Made by a program: the position numbers and the translations under genes. The notes below the pieces were generated by a model that worked only from the letters and a program-made list of their open reading frames with translations, did no database searches and had not been told where the DNA came from. A stretch of DNA of 64,000 bases. Source: Streptomyces sp. HSG2. GTDB lineage: Bacteria > Actinomycetota > Actinomycetes > Streptomycetales > Streptomycetaceae. The first letter of the stretch is position 1; every line of letters begins with the position of its first letter. Below are positions 18,420 through 25,430 of the stretch, one piece after another. The DNA is taken from contig NZ_CP066801.1 of NCBI RefSeq assembly GCF_016598575.1, forward strand, positions 2,046,001-2,110,000, given 5' to 3'.

Positions 18420-19039
18420 CTGGTGAGCGCGGCTTCTCACCCCTCAGTAGCCACATCAGATCGCACCACGGCCTGCGATCCTTCGCGTTCATGGTCGCCT
18501 GTGCCGTCGTGCTCACCTGGTGGGGCGGGCAGGCTGTCCTCTTCCCGAACATGGGTGGTGCAGAGCCCGTTCCCGCCTCTGGCGCAGCCTTCATGCCGCT
18601 GTTGCTGGCTATCGGAGTGCCGGTCTCGACCATCGACGGGATGGGGGACTTCTCCAAGGCCGCGGCCTTGCCCCGACGCCGGGTACGAGCACTGCACCTG
18701 GCTGGGGCATTCGGAATCGCGGTGCTCCTGGCGTGCGCCGCGCTTCTGGTCTCAGGCGATCTGGACACGCTCCCACTTGCTCTCAGGAACTTGCTGGGGT
18801 TCACGGGGCTGGCGGGGGTTTCCGCCGCTATCCTCGGTTTCAGGCTCTCTTGGCTGCTCCCTCTTGTCCAGACAGTGCCTGCATTTCTGCTAGGTACCCC
18901 GGGCATGGGCGGAGCCGAAGCACAGTGGTGGGAATGGCCCAGGGCAAGTATGGAGAGCGGACTGGCATGGGGGATGGCAACCGCCCTGATGGCAGGGGGT
19001 ACGTTCCTGACCGTACTCTGCGGTGATCGCAGGGGGTGA
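18413..19039 (+). CDS. Second membrane protein of the ABC unit
   Basis: A 208-residue hydrophobic protein with about six predicted helices and no soluble domain. It includes FAFMVACAVVLTWWGGQAVL and a final Gly/Ala-rich helix. It has no recognisable family signature but is probably an additional permease subunit of the same transporter. The GTG at 18413 overlaps the preceding gene by 7 bp and has a weak GAGG site; longer in-frame starts upstream lie inside the previous gene and have no protein character. The transcription unit ends here, 114 bases before the right direct repeat. Confidence 0.75.
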   Translation: MLTGERGFSPLSSHIRSHHGLRSFAFMVACAVVLTWWGGQAVLFPNMGGAEPVPASGAAFMPLLLAIGVPVSTIDGMGDFSKAAALPRRRVRALHLAGAFGIAVLLACAALLVSGDLDTLPLALRNLLGFTGLAGVSAAILGFRLSWLLPLVQTVPAFLLGTPGMGGAEAQWWEWPRASMESGLAWGMATALMAGGTFLTVLCGDRRG

Positions 19040-19152
19040 TCTGAGGTCCCCCGTTGTCTCCCGTTGTCTCCCGTGCGACACGACAGGAGGTGACGGCCCT
19101 GATCATTGCCTGACACGCCGGCGCCTCGGTGGGGGTGTTCTGAACCCCTGAT

Positions 19153-19300
19153 GCACACCGAGGGTCGGGGATCGAACCCGCCACGCCGTACTCCTCACCC
19201 GAACGGAAGAGCGCGAACGCCGCTCGGGCACGGGTCGTTCCCACTGGTGTGGAGTGGGACGACCGGCCGACACCGGCCGCGGCGGCCGTGGCGGACGGCG
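19153..19300. repeat. Direct repeat copy 2 (right edge of 3.7-kb insertion)
   Basis: Second copy of the sequence at 15477-15615, in the same orientation and near identical, with a 9-base insertion close to its right end. On the minus strand it contains CGGGTTCGATCCCCG, a perfect 4-bp stem with a 7-base T-loop-like centre. It lies 120 bases before korA. No transposase remnant is attached to this copy. Confidence 0.85.
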
Positions 19301-19422
19301 GAGGAACCTCGTTCAAGATGCGAATGTCCAACCGACGTCGACCACTCCGGACGTAGGCTTGATCCCGGGATGGTCCGCGGGCGACCACGCCCCGGACAGC
19401 CGCCTTGAGGGAGGTCCACGTA

Positions 19423-21354
19423 GTGACCAGTGAGGTCAGCAGCCCAGCGGAGCAGGTCGGCGAAGACGTCGAGGGAGAGCGGCGCGGCGCGGCGGAGGGC
19501 AAGGACGTCCGCCGACTGGACCGGGTGGTGATCCGGTTCGCGGGTGACTCCGGCGACGGCATGCAACTCACCGGCGACCGCTTCACCTCGGAGACCGCGT
19601 CCTTCGGCAACGACCTGTCGACGCTCCCGAACTTCCCGGCGGAGATCCGTGCCCCGGCCGGGACACTGCCGGGTGTCTCGTCCTTCCAGTTGCACTTCGC
19701 CGACCACGACATCCTGACCCCCGGCGACGCCCCCGACGTCCTGGTCGCCATGAACCCGGCCGCGTTGCGGGCCAACCTCCCCGACCTGCCGCGCGGTGCG
19801 GAGATCATTGTCAACACGGACGAGTTCACCCGGCGCGCACTGCAGAAGGTCGGCTATCGGGTGTCCCCCCTGGAGGACGGGACCCTGGACGGCCACCAGG
19901 TCCACCCGGTGCCGCTGACCACCCTGACGGTGGAGGCCCTCGCGGGGTTCGACCTGAGCAGGAAGGAGGCCGAGCGCAGCAAGAACATGTTCGCGCTGGG
20001 CCTGTTGAGCTGGCTGTACCACCGGCCCACGGAGGGGACCGAGGAGTTCCTCCGGACGAAGTTCGCCAAGCGTCCGGAGATCGCCGAGGCGAACATCGCG
20101 GCGTTCCGGGCGGGCTTCAACTTCGGCGAGACGACCGAGGACTTCGCCGTCTCCTACGAGATCGCGCCCGCCGCCCAGGCGTTCCCTCCGGGTGTCTATC
20201 GCAACATCTCGGGCAACCTGGCACTGGCCTACGGGCTGATCGCCGCGAGCCGGCAGGCGGACCTTCCGCTCTTCCTGGGGTCGTACCCGATCACACCCGC
20301 CTCGGACATCCTGCACGAACTGTCCCGGCACAAGAACTTCGGCGTGCGCACGTTCCAGGCCGAGGACGAGATCGCGGCCATCGGCGCGGCACTCGGGGCG
20401 GCGTTCGGCGGGTCGCTCGCGGTGACGACGACGTCCGGCCCCGGGGTGGCCTTGAAGAGCGAGACCGTCGGGCTGGCGGTCTCCCTGGAACTGCCGCTCC
20501 TGATCGTCGACATCCAGCGTGGCGGCCCGTCGACGGGTCTGCCGACCAAGACCGAACAGGCCGACCTCCTGCAGGCGATGTACGGCCGCAACGGCGAGGC
20601 ACCGGTGCCCGTGGTCGCCGCCCGCACGCCCGCGGACTGCTTCGACGCCGCTCTGGAGGCGGCGCGGATCGCGCTGGTCCACCGCACCCCCGTCTTCCTC
20701 CTCTCGGACGGATACCTGGCCAACGGCAGCGAGCCCTGGCGCGTCCCGGACCTGACCGAACTGCCGGACCTGACGGTGCGGTTCGCCCAGAAGGCCAACC
20801 ACACCCTGGAGGACGGCAGCGAGGTGTTCTGGCCCTACAAGCGGGATCCGCGGACACTGGCGCGCCCGTGGGCCGTCCCCGGGACCCCAGGACTGGAGCA
20901 CCGGATCGGCGGGATCGAGAAGCGGGACGGCTCGGGCGAGATCTCCTACGACCCGGCCAACCACGAGCACATGGTGCGCACCCGTCAGGCGAGGATCGAC
21001 ACCATCGACGTCGACGATCTGCGGGTGGACGACCCCGACGGCGCCGCCCGCACCCTGCTGCTGGGCTGGGGGTCGACCTACGGGCCGGCGACGGCGGCCG
21101 TCCGACGGGTCCGGGCCGGCGGTCGCCGGGTGGCCCAGGCGCACCTGCGGCACCTCAACCCCTTCCCGTCCAACCTCGGCGCGGTCCTCGACCGATACGA
21201 CAAGGTCGTGGTCCCCGAGATGAACCTCGGTCAGCTCGCCACCCTCGTCCGGGCCAGGTACCTGGTCGACGTCCGCTCCCACAACCAGGTCAACGGCATG
21301 CCGTTCAAGGCGGAGGACCTCGCCGCGGCGCTGAAGGAGGCCATCGATGACTGA
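19423..21354 (+). CDS. korA: 2-oxoacid:ferredoxin oxidoreductase, fused gamma-alpha subunit
   Basis: A 643-residue subunit of a CoA-dependent 2-oxoacid (probably 2-oxoglutarate) oxidoreductase, which forms acyl-CoA and reduced ferredoxin. The N-terminal ~200 residues are the gamma domain (VIRFAGDSGDGMQLTGDRF). The alpha domain follows (GSYPITPASDILHELSRH, then FQAEDEIAAIGAALGAAFGG). GTG 19423 has GGGAGG about 8 bases upstream. korB overlaps its end by 8 bp. Substrate choice cannot be proved from sequence. In actinomycetes this pair is usually the 2-oxoglutarate enzyme. Confidence 0.93.
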   Translation: MTSEVSSPAEQVGEDVEGERRGAAEGKDVRRLDRVVIRFAGDSGDGMQLTGDRFTSETASFGNDLSTLPNFPAEIRAPAGTLPGVSSFQLHFADHDILTPGDAPDVLVAMNPAALRANLPDLPRGAEIIVNTDEFTRRALQKVGYRVSPLEDGTLDGHQVHPVPLTTLTVEALAGFDLSRKEAERSKNMFALGLLSWLYHRPTEGTEEFLRTKFAKRPEIAEANIAAFRAGFNFGETTEDFAVSYEIAPAAQAFPPGVYRNISGNLALAYGLIAASRQADLPLFLGSYPITPASDILHELSRHKNFGVRTFQAEDEIAAIGAALGAAFGGSLAVTTTSGPGVALKSETVGLAVSLELPLLIVDIQRGGPSTGLPTKTEQADLLQAMYGRNGEAPVPVVAARTPADCFDAALEAARIALVHRTPVFLLSDGYLANGSEPWRVPDLTELPDLTVRFAQKANHTLEDGSEVFWPYKRDPRTLARPWAVPGTPGLEHRIGGIEKRDGSGEISYDPANHEHMVRTRQARIDTIDVDDLRVDDPDGAARTLLLGWGSTYGPATAAVRRVRAGGRRVAQAHLRHLNPFPSNLGAVLDRYDKVVVPEMNLGQLATLVRARYLVDVRSHNQVNGMPFKAEDLAAALKEAIDD

Positions 21355-22405
21355 CCCGGGCACCCTGCTGCATCTGGTCCCCCGAGCGGAGGGCCGGCAG
21401 ACGATGAAGGACTTCAAGTCCGACCAGGAGGTGCGCTGGTGTCCCGGTTGCGGGGACTACGCCGTGCTCGCCGCCGTCCAGGGCTTTCTCCCGGAGCTCG
21501 GCCTGGCCAGGGAGAACATCGTGTTCGTCTCCGGCATCGGCTGCTCGTCCCGCTTCCCCTACTACATGAACACCTACGGGATGCACTCCGTCCACGGACG
21601 CGCCCCCGCCATCGCGACCGGGCTGGCCGTCTCCCGACGCGACCTGTCCGTCTGGGTCGTCACCGGGGACGGGGACGCCCTGTCGATCGGCGGGAACCAC
21701 CTCATCCACGCTCTGCGCCGCAATGTCAACCTCAAGATCCTGCTCTTCAACAACCGTATCTACGGGCTGACCAAGGGGCAGTACTCGCCCACCTCCGAGA
21801 GCGGCAAGATCACCAAGTCGACGCCGATGGGTTCCCTGGACGCCCCCTTCAACCCGGTCTCCCTGGCCTTGGGCGCCGAGGCGGGCTTCGTCGCCCGCAC
21901 GATCGACTCCGACCGCAAGCACCTCACCGAGACCCTGCGTCAGGCGGCGGACCACCCCGGCACCGCCCTCGTCGAGATCTACCAGAACTGCAACATCTAC
22001 AACGACGGCGCCTTCGAGACCCTCAAGGACCGGCAACGGGCCGAGGACGCCGTCATCCGACTCGAACACAGCCGGCCGATCCTGTTCGGGGCGGACGGTT
22101 CCCGAGGCGTCGTACGCGATCACCGCACCGGGGACCTGGAGGTGGTCACGGTCACCCCGGAGAACGGTTCCGAGGTCCTCGTGCACGACGCTCGGGCGAC
22201 GTCCCCCACGACGGCCTTCGCTCTCTCCCGGCTCGCCGACCCGGCCACCCTGCACCACACCCCCATCGGGGTCTTCCGCGCCGTCCGGCGGCCGGTCTAC
22301 GACACGCTCATGAGCGACCAGCTGGAGAACGCCGTCGAGCGGGAGGGCAAGGGTGACCTCGCGGCCCTGCTCGCGGGGGGCGACACCTGGACGGTGCCCG
22401 GCTGA
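21347..22405 (+). CDS. korB: 2-oxoacid:ferredoxin oxidoreductase beta subunit (ThDP, [4Fe-4S])
   Basis: A 352-residue thiamine-diphosphate subunit. The cofactor site is seen as VTGDGDALSIGGNHLIHALR followed by LFNNRIYGLTKGQ. Likely iron-sulphur ligands are the two Cys of WCPGCGDYA, one in GIGCSSR and one in NCNIYND, the pattern of two-subunit enzymes that carry a single cluster and no separate delta subunit. Translation is coupled to korA: a GGAGG site inside the korA end precedes ATG 21347. A terminator follows at 22436. Confidence 0.94.
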   Translation: MTDPGTLLHLVPRAEGRQTMKDFKSDQEVRWCPGCGDYAVLAAVQGFLPELGLARENIVFVSGIGCSSRFPYYMNTYGMHSVHGRAPAIATGLAVSRRDLSVWVVTGDGDALSIGGNHLIHALRRNVNLKILLFNNRIYGLTKGQYSPTSESGKITKSTPMGSLDAPFNPVSLALGAEAGFVARTIDSDRKHLTETLRQAADHPGTALVEIYQNCNIYNDGAFETLKDRQRAEDAVIRLEHSRPILFGADGSRGVVRDHRTGDLEVVTVTPENGSEVLVHDARATSPTTAFALSRLADPATLHHTPIGVFRAVRRPVYDTLMSDQLENAVEREGKGDLAALLAGGDTWTVPG

Positions 22406-22435
22406 CCCGAAGGGACGCCCGACGCCGAGCCGCCA

Positions 22436-22470
22436 CGAGGTCCGGACCGCGCCTTTCGGTCCGGACCTCG
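22436..22470 (+). terminator. Terminator hairpin after korAB
   Basis: A perfect 13-bp stem (cgaggtccggacc at 22436-22448 and ggtccggacctcg at 22458-22470) with a 9-base loop, 30 bases past the korB stop. There is no T run, as is usual for these genomes. Confidence 0.88.
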
Positions 22471-22657
22471 GTGTGTGACTCGCGCGACACCCGCGAGGAG
22501 GGTCAGCAGGACCACTCGCCCCTCCCACCGGCCTGATCCCCACCCTCCCCCGCACCCGTCCCGCACTGTCATGACCGTATGGCGATACAGGCATGACAGA
22601 CGACGGGTGGCGACGTTACCTTCGTCCCGGCACGAGCGACGACGAGAGGTGGTGCCC

Positions 22658-23671
22658 GTGGCCGGGTCATCGAGGGGCGATCAGCGCACTGGCCTGCTGA
22701 ACGGCGTCGCTGCGTACGGGATGTGGGGGCTCGTCCCCTTGTTCTGGCCCCTGCTCATGCCCGCCGGCGCCACCGAGATCCTCGCCCACCGGATGGTGTG
22801 GTCACTCGCCTTCGTCGCCGTGGCGCTCCTCGTCGTGCGTCGCTGGGCGTGGGTGCCGGATCTGCTGCGCCGTCCGCGTCGACTGGCCCTCGTCGCCGTC
22901 GCCGCCTCGGTGATCTCGGTCAACTGGGGTCTCTACATCTGGGCGGTGAACAGCGGCCACGTCGTGGAGGCGTCGCTGGGGTACTTCATCAATCCCCTGG
23001 TCACCATCGCCATGGGGGTACTGCTCCTGAAGGAGCGACTGCGGCCCACCCAATGGGCCGCCGTGGGGACGGGCTTCGCGGCCGTGGTCGTCCTCACCGT
23101 CGGGTACGGCCGGCTCCCGTGGATCTCCCTCTGTCTCGCCTTCTCCTTCGCCGTCTACGGACTGGTGAAGAAGCGAGTCGGCCTCGGCGGCGTCGAGTCC
23201 CTCGCGGCCGAGACGGCCATCCAGTTCCTCCCGGCGCTCGGCTTCCTGTGGTGGCTGGCGGCGCGCGGCGAATCCACCTTCGCGAGCGAGGGCGTCGGGC
23301 ACGCGGCCCTACTGGCCGCGACGGGCCTGGTCACGGCCGTCCCCCTGGTCTGTTTCGGCGCTGCGGCCATCCGTGTGCCGCTCTCCACCCTGGGCCTGCT
23401 CCAGTACCTGGCTCCTGTTTTCCAGTTCCTCCTCGGCGTGCTGTACTTCCGCGAGGCCATGCCGCCCGAGCGGTGGGCCGGCTTCGCGCTGGTGTGGCTG
23501 GCTCTCACCCTGCTGACCTGGGACGCGCTGCGCACGGCCCGGCGCGGTGCCCGCGCGCTTCGTGAGCGGGCGGCGGCCGGTTCCACCGAAGCCGGCGCCG
23601 CCACGCTCGCCGCACCGCGTCCCCCGGCAGGCGAATCGACGGCACCCGCGGCCGACCCCGTCCCCCGATAG
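22658..23671 (+). CDS. rarD: RarD-type EamA-family permease
   Basis: A 337-residue membrane protein with about ten helices, as in the drug/metabolite transporter superfamily RarD branch. It begins TGLLNGVAAYGMWGLVPLFW and contains the typical ISVNWGLYIWAVNSGHVVEA and NPLVTIAMGVLLLKERLRPT. The last ~50 residues are a hydrophilic Ala/Pro-rich tail. GTG 22658 is chosen because GAGAGG lies 8 bases upstream; GTG 22652 is too close to it, and the longer frame lacks protein character. The transported substrate is unknown. Confidence 0.93.
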   Translation: MAGSSRGDQRTGLLNGVAAYGMWGLVPLFWPLLMPAGATEILAHRMVWSLAFVAVALLVVRRWAWVPDLLRRPRRLALVAVAASVISVNWGLYIWAVNSGHVVEASLGYFINPLVTIAMGVLLLKERLRPTQWAAVGTGFAAVVVLTVGYGRLPWISLCLAFSFAVYGLVKKRVGLGGVESLAAETAIQFLPALGFLWWLAARGESTFASEGVGHAALLAATGLVTAVPLVCFGAAAIRVPLSTLGLLQYLAPVFQFLLGVLYFREAMPPERWAGFALVWLALTLLTWDALRTARRGARALRERAAAGSTEAGAATLAAPRPPAGESTAPAADPVPR

Positions 23672-23792
23672 GAGGCCCGCGGACTCCGCCCCGACCGGGC
23701 CCGACCAGAGGACGAGGAACACCGCCCCGTCGACTCATTCTGGACGGCGTGACGAAACCACACCGCACCACCGCCCAGGGAGGCGTGTCCCC

Positions 23793-24011
23793 ATGGCCAT
23801 CGACCTTGATCACGCGATCGTCCGCTCGACCACCACCCTGGTCGCGCACGACCGGCCGACCCTGCGGGAGGACGACCTCGGCATGGCCAAGCCGACCGGC
23901 TCCGTCGTCACCTTGGCGCCGGTGATCTTCATCGGCGGCGTTCTCTGCGCCACCATGGCTCTCTGCGCCGCCGCGACCGTCGCCCACGCCACCGTGGGCG
24001 ACCCCGAGTAG
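23793..24011 (+). CDS. Small hydrophobic peptide 1 (72 aa)
   Basis: A 72-residue peptide with a charged N-terminal half containing LREDDLG, and a hydrophobic C-terminal half (VVTLAPVIFIGGVLCATMAL and on) with two Cys and several Thr, ending HATVGDPE. AGGGAGG lies about 9 bases before ATG 23793. It shares an LRExDxG...P pattern and its overall layout with the next small gene (24180). I do not recognise a named family. It could be a small membrane protein or the precursor of a modified peptide. No modifying enzyme is visible nearby. Confidence 0.65.
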   Translation: MAIDLDHAIVRSTTTLVAHDRPTLREDDLGMAKPTGSVVTLAPVIFIGGVLCATMALCAAATVAHATVGDPE

Positions 24012-24179
24012 AACGACGCGCCGCCTCGCGGGCCGGGGCGGTCGCGCCCTTTGGTGGAGAGAAGACCCCCCGACGAGCCGGCCGACCGGATGACGCGCGG
24101 ACCGCGACGACGAGCCACTCTGGAAGAGCCCGTAGGAGCACCCGAAGAGCCGAAGTGACCACACAGGAGACCCGACAAG

Positions 24180-24374
24180 ATGACTGCCACGCACACGAGC
24201 CACGGTGACCGCTACGCCGACACTCTCTCCGCCAGCCTTCCGGCGGACCTCCGGGAGAACGACAGCGGGACCACCCGTCCCGTGGACGGCCCCGTCGCCT
24301 CCACTCCGGTGGGCATCGCCTTCACCATCGCGACCGTCGTCGGCTTCGCCGCGCTCGGCAAGGCCGTCGGCTGA
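24180..24374 (+). CDS. Small hydrophobic peptide 2 (64 aa), related to peptide 1
   Basis: A 64-residue peptide with the same architecture as the gene at 23793: hydrophilic first ~35 residues including ADLRENDSG, then a single hydrophobic stretch (PVGIAFTIATVVGFAALGKA) and no Cys. The ribosome site AGGAGA is about 11 bases upstream of the ATG. The two genes sit in tandem, 168 bases apart, which suggests duplication. The function is unknown, and the same options apply as for peptide 1. Confidence 0.65.
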   Translation: MTATHTSHGDRYADTLSASLPADLRENDSGTTRPVDGPVASTPVGIAFTIATVVGFAALGKAVG

Positions 24375-24414
24375 CTCTCCCGGCACCCCCGCCCTCCGGG
24401 GCTCGCGGGTGGTG

Positions 24415-24627
24415 TCACTCCCCGCCGGTGCCGACCGGGCGGCCCGCCGCCAGAACGTGCCGGACCCGCCGCAGCGCCGCGATGTCGGCCAGCGGGTCAC
24501 CGTCGACGACGAGCAGGTCGGCCCGCATGCCGGGGGCCAGTGCGCCGGTGTCGGAGAGGCCGAGAGCGTGCGCCGCGTCCACGGTGGCCATGTCGACGAC
24601 CTCACCCTCGCCACCACGACGCGTCAT
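24415..24627 (-). pseudogene. Truncated amidohydrolase (C-terminal ~65 residues only)
   Basis: Only the end of an imidazolonepropionase-like amidohydrolase remains: VDMATVDAAHALGLSDTGAL, then APGMRADLLVVDGDPLADI, then a Val-rich end. Intact members have ~400 residues with metal-binding His residues that are all missing here. Its ATG overlaps the stop of the regulator gene (ATGA at 24624-24627), so it may still be translated as a short product. It most likely marks a deletion that fused the regulator and the amidohydrolase end. Confidence 0.75.
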
Positions 24628-25106
24628 CCCCGCCCGCCGGCGGGCGGGCCGGACGCGTCGTCCTGGTCCAGCACCGCGATCATTCCGAGCAGTTCCCGGC
24701 GCATGGCCGGGGTCATGGCCCCCGCCCGCATGGCGATGGCCCGCACCTGGTGATCGGCGAGCCGCCGGCGGAGCAACTCCTCCTCGGGGTCCTCGGGAGC
24801 GATCAACGTCCGCACGGTGATCGGGGCGGCGCCCGCGGGTCTGTGGTCGTCGAAGAATTTCGCGAGGGCCTCCAGCACGCCCAGCGACGGGTTGGCGTGC
24901 GACCCGTTCCGCAGCATGGCGAGATAGCTCCGCGAGAGGGTCGTCGCGTGCGACGGGTCCTCCGTCACCGCCTGGGCCACCTGCGCGGTGGAGAATTCCT
25001 TGCGCCGACCCCGGGTGTCCGCGGAACAGGTCAGGGCGAACAGGGCGTTCAATCGGTCGGCCAATGACCGCCGCCGCTCACCCCCACCCTCTGTCGTCGT
25101 GACCAC
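24624..25106 (-). CDS. XRE-like DNA-binding regulator
   Basis: A 160-residue protein. Residues ~15-85 resemble the extended helix-turn-helix of actinobacterial XRE-type regulators (FSTAQVAQAVTEDPSHATTL, then SRSYLAMLRNGSHANPSL and ALAKFFDDH). The C-terminal half is helical (DHQVRAIAMRAGAMTPAMRR). The GTG start at 25106 is preceded by TATGCT about 7 bases upstream, so it may be transcribed as a leaderless message. Its target is unknown; it lies next to the small peptide genes, though they are on the other strand. Confidence 0.82.
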   Translation of the reverse strand: MVTTTEGGGERRRSLADRLNALFALTCSADTRGRRKEFSTAQVAQAVTEDPSHATTLSRSYLAMLRNGSHANPSLGVLEALAKFFDDHRPAGAAPITVRTLIAPEDPEEELLRRRLADHQVRAIAMRAGAMTPAMRRELLGMIAVLDQDDASGPPAGGRG

Positions 25107-25192
25107 GGCCCCAGCATAAATTCGGCCCTCGCATCGCGGCGATCACAGATCAGCCATTTCATGTCGGTCTCTCGGCCTATATGGATCATTGG

Positions 25193-25222
25193 TTGACCTC
25201 AAGTAGGCCTCAGTGCCAATAT
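25193..25222 (+). promoter_or_regulatory. Possible promoter in the 25.1-25.4 kb divergent region
   Basis: TTGACC (25193-25198) and CAATAT (25217-25222) with an 18-base spacer, in the most AT-rich stretch of this area. It would drive transcription through the 41-base palindrome at 25298 toward the glycosyltransferase. Confidence 0.35.
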
Positions 25223-25297
25223 TTTGGAGTCTTGCCGAAAGGCAGGGCGATCACGGGGAAGGCGACAGGGGAGCAGCGCGCGGGGGACGCTGTCGTC

Positions 25298-25338
25298 ACG
25301 ATGTGGGCCACACCTCCAGGAGGTGTGGCCCACATCGT
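25298..25338. repeat. Perfect 20-bp inverted repeat with a single central base
   Basis: Arm acgatgtgggccacacctcc (25298-25317), a central a, then its exact reverse complement (25319-25338). It lies between the divergent regulator and glycosyltransferase genes, 93 bases before the latter, where no terminator is needed. The perfect symmetry with almost no loop suggests a protein-binding site, a strong RNA hairpin in the leader, or a cruciform-forming element. It does not resemble a known operator I can name. Confidence 0.9.
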
Positions 25339-25430
25339 CTCCACGCAACCGATCGACAGGCGAACAGGTCTTCTCCGTCGGTCGGCGGATCGTCGGCCCG
25401 CCACACCGCCGACCACGAGAAGGCCCCGCG

